A stretch of 5,338 nucleotides of DNA from Acetobacteraceae bacterium (GCA_003164305.1 PLSZ01000127.1:600-5937), one strand, 5' to 3'. Counted from the first letter of the stretch, positions 1 to 5,314 are shown. Made by a program: numbers and translations. Notes: a model not told the origin generated them from the sequence alone.

Positions 1-59
1 AGAACAAGGTGGTCGAGTTGGGCATTGTCGAGCGCGCCAGCGACAGCACACTCGGCCAT
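1..59 (+). pseudogene. IS630-family transposase fragment (internal piece, truncated on the right)
   Basis: Frame 3 reads N-K-V-V-E-L-G-I-V-E-R-A-S-D-S-T-L-G-H from base 3. This resembles the DNA-binding helix-turn-helix region of IS630-family transposases, where a lead such as 'L.DK.VELG.V' is followed by a 'S..T.GR.LKK' recognition helix. After about base 59 the resemblance stops, although the frame stays open to a TGA at 114-116. The catalytic DDE domain that should follow is absent. The piece therefore looks like the leftover of an insertion sequence whose N-terminal coding part lies outside the window and whose rest was deleted. The match is only about 19 residues, so the family call is reasonable but not certain. 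Confidence 0.5.
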
Positions 60-369
60 GCCTCCCCGCGAATAGCCACGCGAACGAGCGTTACCAGAAA
101 CAAAGTTCAAACTTGAATGAGTATCCGGCACGCGCCTCACCCCCCGACTACCCCTCGGTTCAGCGGCGTATCAGTTGGCGACCTTGATTTGGGGCCACCG
201 AATTCGGATCGGGCGTAAAGGTGAAGGCAGCGATTCCGTCTATCGCTGGCAAACCGGCAACGGGCTAATTGGACGCCCTGCACGCCTCTTTCCGCACGCA
301 TCCGGGAGCATGTTTTCCGTACGGTGCCGTAAAGACGGCCCAAACCATACTTTAAGTTGTTGATTTTAC
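60..369. other. Stretch without a recognisable gene
   Basis: Roughly 310 bases lie between the transposase scrap and the first direct repeat. Short open frames exist on both strands (for example 175-363 on + and 137-343 on -). They overlap each other, lack a ribosome binding site, and their translations match no family I recognise. I see no tRNA, no strong hairpin with a T-tract and no repeat array. It is probably decayed mobile-element or junction DNA. Confidence 0.5.
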
Positions 370-420
370 TGGCGTGCCGGGGCCGACGATGATGAGCACT
401 ATGTTTACGCTGTGGCCCTA
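370..420 (+). repeat. 51-base direct repeat, copy 1 (left of the VapBC-like pair)
   Basis: This segment matches 1252-1302 in the same orientation. The first 35 bases are identical (370-404 against 1252-1286), and the full 51 bases differ at 4 positions. In the frame starting at 373 it reads R-A-G-A-D-D-E-H-Y-V-Y-A-V-A-L, followed at once by TGA. Three of the four differences between copies fall at third codon positions, which hints that the repeat descends from coding sequence. It ends 20 bases before the -35 of the proposed antitoxin promoter. Confidence 0.85.
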
Positions 421-439
421 TGAGCAGGCAACGTCAGGC

Positions 440-468
440 TTGTAACCGCTCCATCTTTCCGGTAAATT
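440..468 (+). promoter_or_regulatory. Candidate sigma-70-type promoter of the VapBC-like operon
   Basis: TTGTAA (440-445) and TAAATT (463-468) each match 4 of 6 consensus bases and are separated by exactly 17 bases. Transcription would start near 475, giving a leader of about 18 bases that contains the GGAGGA ribosome binding site. The -10 element sits inside the dyad at 449-484, as expected if the antitoxin represses its own promoter. Both hexamers are imperfect, so the call rests mainly on spacing and position. Confidence 0.4.
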
Positions 469-484
469 TTCCGGTAAGATGGAG
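449..484. promoter_or_regulatory. Candidate autoregulatory operator: 9-base dyad with internal direct repeats
   Basis: CTCCATCTT (449-457) is the exact reverse complement of AAGATGGAG (476-484), with an 18-base spacer. Overlapping it, TTTCCGGTAA occurs twice (456-465 and 468-477) at a 12-base period, close to one helical turn. This layout suits cooperative binding of dimeric antitoxin or toxin-antitoxin complex, as is usual for type II TA promoters. The right arm also covers GGAG of the ribosome binding site (GGAGGA, 481-486). If transcription began upstream of 449 the same dyad could hide that site in RNA, but a start near 475 makes a DNA operator more likely. Confidence 0.55.
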
Positions 485-492
485 GACTTGAA

Positions 493-777
493 ATGAGCAG
501 CCGGGCTAAGTCCTCGCTTGTCAGTCACCGCGCACGGATGGCGCGCCGGGGTTTCGTGCGGGTTGAAGTCAACGTCAGCAAGGATGATGCAAGTCTGGTC
601 CGCCATGTCGCCGCAGCCTTGTCCGACCCTGCGCGTCAAGCCGCCGCGCGCATGCTTCTTCGACAGCGCTTTGTCGAACCGCCTAAAGTGAGCCTGAAGG
701 CGCTGCTGGCATCCGCGCCGCTGGATGGGATCGACCTGGATCGCGGCCCTGACGTCGGACGCAACGTCGAGCTGTGA
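493..777 (+). CDS. Antitoxin of a VapBC/FitAB-like type II TA module
   Basis: This 94-residue protein is encoded immediately upstream of a PIN-domain toxin and overlaps it by 4 bases (GTGA), the usual antitoxin-first order of VapBC operons. After a basic N-terminus (residues 1-20), residues about 21-43 (F-V-R-V-E-V-N-V-S-K-D-D-A..) read as a beta strand followed by a helix, compatible with a ribbon-helix-helix type DNA-binding dimer. The tail (about 63-94), rich in Leu, Asp and Pro, is the likely flexible part that wraps around the toxin. The ATG at 493 is preceded by GGAGGA six bases upstream, so the start is well supported. Expected roles are neutralising the toxin and repressing the promoter through the dyad at 449-484. 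The exact fold family (RHH, AbrB or Phd) is not certain from sequence alone. Confidence 0.75.
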   Translation: MSSRAKSSLVSHRARMARRGFVRVEVNVSKDDASLVRHVAAALSDPARQAAARMLLRQRFVEPPKVSLKALLASAPLDGIDLDRGPDVGRNVEL

Positions 778-1208
778 GCTATCTGATCGATACCAATATC
801 ATTTCCGAGGTTCGAAAGGGCGACCGCTGCGACCCACATGTTTCGGCTTGGTATGCGGCGGTGGCCGACGAGGATCTGTTTCTGAGCACGCTGGTTCTTG
901 GGGAGATCCGCAAGGGGATCGAACTTGCGCGTCCGAGGGATCCGGACAAGGCCGCGGCACTCGAACGATGGCTGCGGCGAGTCGAGGCCGCGTTCGACGG
1001 CCGCGTGCTCGGGATTGACAATGCGGTCTCCGACCAGTGGGGCCGCATGAGCGCCATCAGGCCGATCCCGGTCATCGACGGCCTGCTCGCGGCGACAGCC
1101 GTGACCAATGGCCTGACGCTGGTGACGCGCAATGATAGCGACATTGCCGGTCTTGGCGCCGCGGTGCTCAATCCGTTTCGGATTGGCGGAAGTAACCGTC
1201 CATCGTAG
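774..1208 (+). CDS. vapC: VapC/FitB-like PIN-domain ribonuclease toxin
   Basis: The 144-residue length is typical of VapC toxins. The PIN active-site acidic residues are all in place: D6 in L-I-D-T-N, E44 in L-G-E-I-R-K-G-I, D102 in V-I-D-G-L-L-A-A-T-A, and D123 in the T-R-N-D-S-D motif. The L-G-E-I-R-K-G-I and D-G-L-L-A-A-T-A segments are characteristic of the FitB-like subgroup. Such toxins are Mg2+-dependent RNases that cut tRNA or rRNA and stop translation. The GTG start at 774 overlaps the antitoxin stop (GTGA), so translation is probably coupled. All catalytic residues are intact and no frameshift is seen, so the toxin is probably active. The RNA target cannot be read from the sequence. 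Confidence 0.88.
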   Translation: MSYLIDTNIISEVRKGDRCDPHVSAWYAAVADEDLFLSTLVLGEIRKGIELARPRDPDKAAALERWLRRVEAAFDGRVLGIDNAVSDQWGRMSAIRPIPVIDGLLAATAVTNGLTLVTRNDSDIAGLGAAVLNPFRIGGSNRPS

Positions 1209-1226
1209 CGCCGGCGGCTTTCGGAT

Positions 1227-1245
1227 AGCGCCACGCGCTCTGGCG
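1227..1245. other. Small inverted repeat after the VapC-like stop codon
   Basis: AGCGC-CAC-GCGCT (1227-1239) and, as an alternative pairing, CGCCA (1229-1233) with TGGCG (1241-1245) can form a short GC-rich stem 20 bases after the toxin stop. There is no T-tract, so it is at best a weak terminator or mRNA 3'-end structure. It directly precedes the second copy of the direct repeat. Confidence 0.25.
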
Positions 1246-1251
1246 TAGAAA

Positions 1252-1302
1252 TGGCGTGCCGGGGCCGACGATGATGAGCACTATGTCTACGCCATAGCCC
1301 TA
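1252..1302 (+). repeat. 51-base direct repeat, copy 2 (right of the VapBC-like pair)
   Basis: This segment matches copy 1 (370-420) at 47 of 51 positions, in the same orientation, with copy starts 882 bases apart. The in-frame reading is R-A-G-A-D-D-E-H-Y-V-Y-A-I-A-L, then Q and TAG. Compared with copy 1 the differences are GTT/GTC, GCT/GCC (both silent) and GTG/ATA (Val/Ile). Together the copies bracket the TA pair and its operator. The rest of the gap to the next gene (1303-1457) holds no recognisable gene, only a small GCGGC-CTA-GCCGC hairpin at 1382-1394. Confidence 0.85.
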
Positions 1303-1457
1303 CAGTAGAGCTTGGATTCGCGGGCACAGGGGCCGTCCGAAACCGGACCATCTCTCTCCTGGGACTGGCGAAGGTCCGAATGCGGCCTAGCCGCGTAGAG
1401 CTAACAGCGTGATATAGATTTCGCTCAGAAGTGCCCCGCCAACCACGGGAGAGGACG

Positions 1458-2384
1458 ATGACTGACGCGGCGACCGGTGCGGCTTCCGCACCGCTTTATA
1501 AGTATGTGGACATCGCCGGCCTGAAGCGAATTCTCCAAGGCTCCGTACGGTTCACACAGCCGAGCGCCTTCAACGATCCGTTCGAGTTGCTGCCTGAAGT
1601 CGTGATCGCTAACGACTCGGGCGAGAAGCAGCTCAGCTTTTCGTTCGACGTACGGGCGCAACGCCGGCAGCCGCCGCCGGGTGCGCTTAACGAGGTGCCG
1701 GAGGGCTGCCAGGCGAGCGACGCCATGTCGCGCGACATCGTTCAGCAATTCAACAGCCTTATCGGCATTCTCTGTCTGTCGCGGGCTAGTGACTCGCTCT
1801 TGATGTGGTCCCACTACGCCGATCAATATGCCGGCGCAGTGGTTGAGTTTGACGGATCGCATGAATTCTTCGACGGCCAGATCGATATCGAATATCGACC
1901 GCTGCGCCCGATGCGCGATGTCGGCGCATACGTCTCACCGCCCGAACCAATCCCCGTCGCCGAACTTTGCGCAAAATCCGAGCAGTGGAAATACGAGCAG
2001 GAAATCCGGGTCATACGCAGCCTTGCAGACTGCGAGAAAAAGGGTATCGGCCCCCGCGGGTTTCCAGTCTACACTCAGCGTCTCCCACCCGAGTGTATCA
2101 AGTCCGTAACCCTAGGCGAGCGAACGCCTATCACCGAACAGCGCGCGATCTATGACGCTGTCAAAGACACTCGGATAGCCCTCACGCTCGCTGCCATCGA
2201 CCATCGCGGCTATGCGTTCAGACGCGAGCTGATTAAAATGGCCGTTCCGGTCTCAGAGCTGAATCCATGGATCACGCCGCGTACGGCTCATATCTTCAGC
2301 CACCTGACGACGCCATTCGGTGAGATCGCGCGTCATCTGATCGCCAGCCATCCGATGAGCAAGACCGTCAACAAGCCCGTGTGA
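1458..2384 (+). CDS. DUF2971 family protein
   Basis: The 308-residue protein shows the DUF2971 landmarks in order: L-Y-K-Y (13-16), R-F then P-S-A-F-N-D-P-F-E (31-43), G-I-L-C-L-S (103-108), L-L-M-W-S-H-Y-A-D (114-122), V-V-E-F-D (128-132), and W-K-Y-E-Q-E-I-R-V-I (177-186). The family has no established function. It is often met in accessory regions, and its conserved Tyr/His residues plus an E-x-E in the W-x-Y-E-x-E-x-R motif invite comparison with ADP-ribosyltransferase-like folds, but that is inference. I chose ATG 1458 because GGGAGAGGA lies just upstream; a GTG at 1431 would add nine residues without a clear ribosome binding site. There is no signal peptide or membrane segment, so it is probably cytoplasmic. 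The last 50 or so residues (F-S-H-L-T-T..) go beyond the family core. It has no operon partner and converges on the next gene with a 19-base gap. Confidence 0.78.
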   Translation: MTDAATGAASAPLYKYVDIAGLKRILQGSVRFTQPSAFNDPFELLPEVVIANDSGEKQLSFSFDVRAQRRQPPPGALNEVPEGCQASDAMSRDIVQQFNSLIGILCLSRASDSLLMWSHYADQYAGAVVEFDGSHEFFDGQIDIEYRPLRPMRDVGAYVSPPEPIPVAELCAKSEQWKYEQEIRVIRSLADCEKKGIGPRGFPVYTQRLPPECIKSVTLGERTPITEQRAIYDAVKDTRIALTLAAIDHRGYAFRRELIKMAVPVSELNPWITPRTAHIFSHLTTPFGEIARHLIASHPMSKTVNKPV

Positions 2385-2403
2385 ATACGGCGCATGTGAT
2401 AGT

Positions 2404-3000
2404 CTAGAATGTAATCCCCCATCCTATTTTCCGGATGGCAGAAAACCGGAATAACGAAAAGTATGTGGTATCGTTGTCGTAGCACGCTTGCGGCGAGGAG
2501 TATGGGATGAAGGTGCCGCTGAAAATCACGGTATCGCCACTCCGAAACATGGAGACCGTATTGTAGAGTGGCGAGTTAACGGGAATTACTGTCGAACCAT
2601 GAGGCTGCGTGTTCTGTTCATCGACGCCATACGCATAGTAATTCCCTAAAGAAAGCTCGACTCCCAACCCGCCGCTGCTCAGATCCTGGGTATGCACCTC
2701 CAAGGACAGGCGTATTCCCTTGTCTGGTGAGTTGTTATCGATGGAGTTCACCTCACCGACCCAGCCGGATACCCCGTCCTTCGGTATCGCCGCGCAAAAT
2801 TCCTTCCGAAATTCCAGATCAATCTTATCCCGCTGAATGTTGTTTGGAGCGCTCTCATGAAGATCATTATATTTTGAAAGGATGTGTGTGAGTTCTCTTT
2901 GTTGTGCTGGAACCTGAACGCCATTTTGTGCCCATGAGATCGAGGCACTGCAAACGCCCATGATGAGCGCCAACGTAATAGCGGTAGGGAGCTGACTCAT
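2404..3000 (-). CDS. Exported protein of unknown function, coupled to the PIN-like gene
   Basis: I do not recognise this 198-residue protein's family. Residues 1-24 form a Sec signal peptide (hydrophobic T-L-A-L-I-M-G-V-C-S-A-S-I), with likely cleavage after S-W-A before Q25. No lipobox fits Cys17. The mature part has a helical, charged start (about 33-70) and then beta-rich sequence with G-W-V-G-E-V near 79-84, G-I-R-L-S-L-E-V near 95-102, and G-D-T-V-I-F-S-G-T-F near 155-164. This pattern recalls small OB-fold-like exported domains, which is a guess. Two mature cysteines (C69 and C173) could form a disulphide. The ATG overlaps the stop of the upstream PIN-like gene (ATGA), and AGAGGG lies seven bases upstream (3008-3013), so the start is firm and translation is coupled. 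The gene is clearly more AT-rich than its neighbours, suggesting separate acquisition. Confidence 0.7.
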   Translation of the reverse strand: MSQLPTAITLALIMGVCSASISWAQNGVQVPAQQRELTHILSKYNDLHESAPNNIQRDKIDLEFRKEFCAAIPKDGVSGWVGEVNSIDNNSPDKGIRLSLEVHTQDLSSGGLGVELSLGNYYAYGVDEQNTQPHGSTVIPVNSPLYNTVSMFRSGDTVIFSGTFIPYSSPQACYDNDTTYFSLFRFSAIRKIGWGITF

Positions 3001-3833
3001 TCGCTTACCCTCTGTGCGAGCCCTGCCAGCGTTACAAACTCAATTCCAAACTTCGTGCTGAGCCACTGGCGATTACCATGGTCGAGCACAGAATGACCCG
3101 CCCCATTCATGCGGAAATCATCACTGCAAAACAGCTTCATGCCGAAACCGTAGTGAGCAGCGACGCTATCGCCATCTGCCCATTCACGGATTGCCTCGGC
3201 CACCTTTTTTCTTTCCGACTTATCTTTCGCGCGGCCAAGGCCTTGCAGGAATAACTCCGGATTCTCGACACCATCACGTTGGCTAAACCGCAATCCGAGC
3301 TCGACAGCGATGGCCTGACCCACACCGTGCCTGGCGATTTCGGTTGTCAGCTCATTTACCTTGTCCATGCAACGGATGAGTTCAGGTATTCCCCCATCAG
3401 GCTCGTATAGCTCGCAATCTTGGTCCCTCAGATGGTATCCGCCGATTCGGGCAGCCGTTCGTAATGGGCGCATACCGAGCTCCAGTGCCGTCCGAACCCT
3501 GTCAGAGGATCGGGGGTCGAGGGGATTTCGGGCATGCCGGACGCCAACCGTGAGAGTGATGTTGTTCTTACCGGTTGATGAGGCATCGGAAACCACCCGA
3601 GTCTTCCCAAGAACGTCGGCGCGATCGACGTTCTTGATTCCCTCCAACGTGATAACGGTCTCACTAAAAAAGCCGCGAATGCGCCCAGCCCGCATGGCAG
3701 CCGCGACAATTGCCCCGCTTTCGCCGGTGCCACGTTGCGCGGTTTCGGGGGCAACCACCGAGGCCAGCGTGTTGGTATCGAACGTCACAGTCAAAGGAGC
3801 TGAACCGCAGGGTCGATGCATCGGCGTGAGCAT
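2997..3833 (-). CDS. PIN-like domain protein (putative ribonuclease), large
   Basis: From the ATG at 3833 this is a 278-residue protein. It opens with T-V-T-F-D-T-N-T-L-A (D19, N21), the first strand of a PIN fold. Acidic residues follow in F-F-S-E-T-V-I-T-L-E-G-I (E58, E64), and near the end comes K-L-F-C-S-D-D-F (D238, D239), then S-V-L-D-H-G-N-R-Q-W-L and a final G-I-E-F-V-T-L strand. This is the layout of PIN-type nucleases, with a long mostly helical insert (about 75-225) that makes it twice the size of VapC. I infer RNase activity; the target is unknown. The start is a choice: the frame is open to an ATG at 4211 (404 residues) and beyond. I prefer 3833 because GAGAG lies nine bases upstream and the PIN domain begins right after it. 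It forms an operon with the exported protein. No antitoxin-like gene adjoins it. Confidence 0.65.
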   Translation of the reverse strand: MLTPMHRPCGSAPLTVTFDTNTLASVVAPETAQRGTGESGAIVAAAMRAGRIRGFFSETVITLEGIKNVDRADVLGKTRVVSDASSTGKNNITLTVGVRHARNPLDPRSSDRVRTALELGMRPLRTAARIGGYHLRDQDCELYEPDGGIPELIRCMDKVNELTTEIARHGVGQAIAVELGLRFSQRDGVENPELFLQGLGRAKDKSERKKVAEAIREWADGDSVAAHYGFGMKLFCSDDFRMNGAGHSVLDHGNRQWLSTKFGIEFVTLAGLAQRVSE

Positions 3834-4330
3834 TACCACATGCTCTCTCACAGCGCCCGTCTTGCTCTCACCCGTCCGCCTAGATGGCGATGCGGAGTGC
3901 TGCTGGCGACGAAAGACCGGAGCGGATGCTATCCTAATCGGTGATCTCAGAAGCGGTGGCTCATGCACAAGTCTGTTCGTCGCACAGCTGCGAACCTGCA
4001 CCTCGCCGGGTGAATTTGCGCCATTCCGATCAAGGTTCATGAACAACTCCCGGCCGTACGATATGCGCCAATCCTGCTCAGCGACGGCATGGCCAAAGAT
4101 CGTAGCCACGGTTGTGCGGCGGAGGAAGTACGAAGGCACAGGCGCGCTGGTTTGGGCTGATGTGGGGACGGCAAGATAAAACGGCGCGCCGTCGGTGGGG
4201 GTGTATGTCATTGGGTCAGTTGACGAATTTGCGCGGACGCGGAATCGCCCGTTGCTGGCGCTTCCAACCGGAAGGTCAATGATATCAATGCACCGAGCAC
4301 CATCCGCCTATCCCACGACCGCCCAAAGCC
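3834..4330 (-). other. Open frame upstream of the PIN-like start; possible N-terminal extension or remnant
   Basis: The minus-strand frame of the PIN-like gene has no stop from about 4300 down to 3833, and an ATG at 4211 would give 126 extra residues. Between about 4211 and 3990 the third codon positions are mostly G or C, and the translation has a protein-like mix, for example D-W-R-I-S-Y-G-R-E-L-F-M-N-L-D-R. From about 3985 to 3834 rare codons such as AGA, AGG and ATA appear and the product becomes Arg/Ser/Pro-rich, which looks non-coding. No ribosome binding site precedes the ATG at 4211. The stretch may be the 5' leader and promoter region of the PIN-like operon laid over a decayed gene, or a real extension. 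I do not recognise the sequence. Confidence 0.35.
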
Positions 4331-4353
4331 CTCTCTTGTTTGTGTTGCTTCAA

Positions 4354-4359
4354 TATGAT
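4354..4359 (+). promoter_or_regulatory. Candidate -10 element for the TumE/TumA-type operon
   Basis: TATGAT (4354-4359) matches 5 of 6 consensus bases and lies in a short AT-rich island (4336-4368) between GC-rich flanks. Transcription would begin near 4366, only about five bases before the GTG start of the toxin, so the mRNA would be nearly leaderless. No good -35 is seen at 16-18 bases; TTGTTT (4336-4341) is only 12 bases away. TTGTT (4336-4340) and AACAA (4360-4364) form an inverted repeat around the -10 that could be an operator. Confidence 0.35.
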
Positions 4360-4370
4360 AACAATTTGCC

Positions 4371-4727
4371 GTGACTGAGCCGCGTGACCCGACGCTTGAT
4401 GTGCTTCTGGACCTCGACGGACAGGTTCTCGTCGTGGACCCGGAGGGCGGCCACTGGGTTCGGTTCGTGGTGACGCGGGTGCCGGTGTCGCCGGAGAAGC
4501 CGCACGGGCTGGACTACTCGCTGACGCTGCACGGGCCGGACGGCGAGCGGCTGGTCGGCTTCGACAACGCCCATCCCGTGGCGCGGCAGAAGCGCGGCGA
4601 GCCGCAGGACCATCGCCATCGGCTGCGGACGATCAGGCCTTATGAGTACCAGGACGCGGCAACCCTGCTCGCCGATTTCTGGGAGACGGTGGACGCGGTG
4701 TTGCGAGAGAGAGGAGTGATCCCATGA
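4371..4727 (+). CDS. tumE: TumE-type toxin (DUF6516 family)
   Basis: This 118-residue protein has the marks I associate with the TumE/DUF6516 toxin family: L-D-Y-S-L-T-L-H (47-54), G-E-R-L-V-G-F-D-N-A-H (58-68), D-H-R-H-R (80-84), and Y-E-Y-Q-D-A-A-T-L-L-A-D-F-W (91-104). The invariant F-D-N-A-H and H-R-H histidines suggest a catalytic or RNA-binding site, but the mechanism cannot be read here. The gene comes first in the pair and overlaps the antitoxin gene by four bases, the toxin-first order seen in this family. The start is GTG 4371, with no Shine-Dalgarno sequence and a -10 candidate 11 bases upstream, so initiation may be leaderless. The gene is very GC-rich, with G or C at most third positions, unlike the minus-strand operon to its left, consistent with a separate arrival. 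Confidence 0.78.
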   Translation: MTEPRDPTLDVLLDLDGQVLVVDPEGGHWVRFVVTRVPVSPEKPHGLDYSLTLHGPDGERLVGFDNAHPVARQKRGEPQDHRHRLRTIRPYEYQDAATLLADFWETVDAVLRERGVIP

Positions 4728-5101
4728 CGACATTGAAGGTGGGCATCGCCAGCTACGAGGACATGAAGGCCCGCACCATGGCCGTGGCCCGTGGCGAGCA
4801 GCGCATCGCGCCGGACGAGCCGAAGGTGTGGTTCACCTCCACCGAGTCCTTCGCCAAGGTTCTCTCGGCGGGCAACCGCGGGCTGCTGCGCGTCATCGCC
4901 GAGAAGGCGCCCGGATCGCTCGACGAACTGGCCCGGATCACCGGCAAGGCCAAGTCCAACCTCTCGCGCACGCTGAGGACCATGGAAGGCTACGGCCTGG
5001 TCCGTCTCGAACGAGGCGAGCGTGGACGGATCACGCCCAAGGTGATGCACGACCGCGTGGAGCTGGACCTGCCACTCACGCTGTCGCGGAAGGCAAGCTG
5101 A
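4724..5101 (+). CDS. tumA: TumA-type antitoxin with winged helix-turn-helix
   Basis: This 125-residue protein is the expected partner of the TumE-type toxin. The N-terminal part (1-48: T-L-K-V-G-I-A-S-Y-E-D-M-K-A-R-T then P-K-V-W-F-T-S-T-E-S-F) is a conserved region probably used in toxin binding. Residues about 50-105 form a MarR/ArsR-like winged helix-turn-helix: N-R-G-L-L-R-V-I-A-E, then S-L-D-E-L-A-R-I-T-G, the recognition helix K-S-N-L-S-R-T-L-R-T-M-E, and the wing G-L-V-R-L-E-R-G-E-R-G-R-I. It presumably neutralises the toxin and represses the operon. ATG 4724 overlaps the toxin stop (ATGA), and GAGGAG (4711-4716) lies seven bases upstream. That strong site, against the toxin's lack of one, would favour antitoxin synthesis. 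In isolation it would be called a MarR-like regulator; the context settles it. Confidence 0.8.
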   Translation: MTTLKVGIASYEDMKARTMAVARGEQRIAPDEPKVWFTSTESFAKVLSAGNRGLLRVIAEKAPGSLDELARITGKAKSNLSRTLRTMEGYGLVRLERGERGRITPKVMHDRVELDLPLTLSRKAS

Positions 5102-5156
5102 GCCATGACCGCTTGGGCGCGAGCAGGCCGGACCGCCGCCAGCCCGTCAAGGCTGC

Positions 5157-5314
5157 GGCTACCGCCGGGATCATCTGCGCGCGCTGGCTCAGCGCGTCGA
5201 GGTGGCGGACAGCGAAGTCCGCATCATGGGATCGAGGAGCGATCTATTGAGGACGCTTGCCGCCGCCTCGGGCGCGCGGCCGACCGCGTTCGCAGTTCTG
5301 TTCCGAAATGGCGT
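5157..5314 (+). pseudogene. C-terminal relic of a serine-recombinase-like protein (frameshifted)
   Basis: In the frame starting at 5157 the sequence reads G-Y-R-R-D-H-L-R-A-L-A-Q-R-V-E-V-A and then S-E-V-R-I-M-G-S-R-S-D-L-L-R-T-L-A-A-A-S. I associate this with the far C-terminus of a class of alphaproteobacterial site-specific serine recombinases, which end in a V-P-K-W-R motif. Here that ending (S-S-V-P-K-W-R, 5294-5314) is in a different frame, so a net one-base loss (or two-base gain) lies between about 5263 and 5290. There is no start codon with a ribosome binding site, and the frame meets a TGA at 5106-5108. The catalytic and core DNA-binding parts are absent; the TumA-type gene occupies the place where they would be. 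It is a dead fragment beside the tRNA. The recombinase name rests on remembered family endings. Confidence 0.55.

Noticed and set aside
175..363. 62-aa plus-strand open frame in the left gap
   Set aside because: It has no ribosome binding site and only a non-ATG start, and no family resemblance was seen; it overlaps an equally plausible minus-strand frame.
456..477. Two TTTCCGGTAA repeats as a possible start of a repeat array or CRISPR
   Set aside because: Only two units with a 2-base gap; they fit a promoter operator and there is no spacer-repeat pattern anywhere in the window.
779..1351. 190-aa minus-strand open frame
   Set aside because: It lies antisense to the VapC-like gene with intact catalytic motifs; its Ser/Arg/Pro-rich translation is typical of a shadow frame in GC-rich DNA.
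1425..1862. 145-aa minus-strand open frame
   Set aside because: It is antisense to the conserved N-terminal half of the DUF2971 gene and has no recognisable motif.
2419..2438. CCATCC/GGATGG inverted repeat near the convergent gene ends
   Set aside because: Six-base arms inside the coding end of the exported-protein gene with no T-tract; too weak to call a terminator.
3361..4179. 272-aa plus-strand open frame
   Set aside because: It is antisense to the PIN-like gene; its Arg/Ser/Thr-rich composition shows no domain, while the opposite strand carries a clear PIN-like layout.
4357..4367. GATAACAATTT resembling half of the E. coli lac operator
   Set aside because: Only one half-site matches, no LacI-type regulator or sugar gene is near, and the short AT-rich match is likely chance.
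4640..5050. 136-aa minus-strand open frame
   Set aside because: It is antisense to the TumE/TumA-type pair, a shadow caused by high GC.
4828..5250. 140-aa plus-strand open frame running past the TumA stop
   Set aside because: It is out of frame with the antitoxin, whose winged helix is clear; the tail overlaps the recombinase relic in a non-matching frame.
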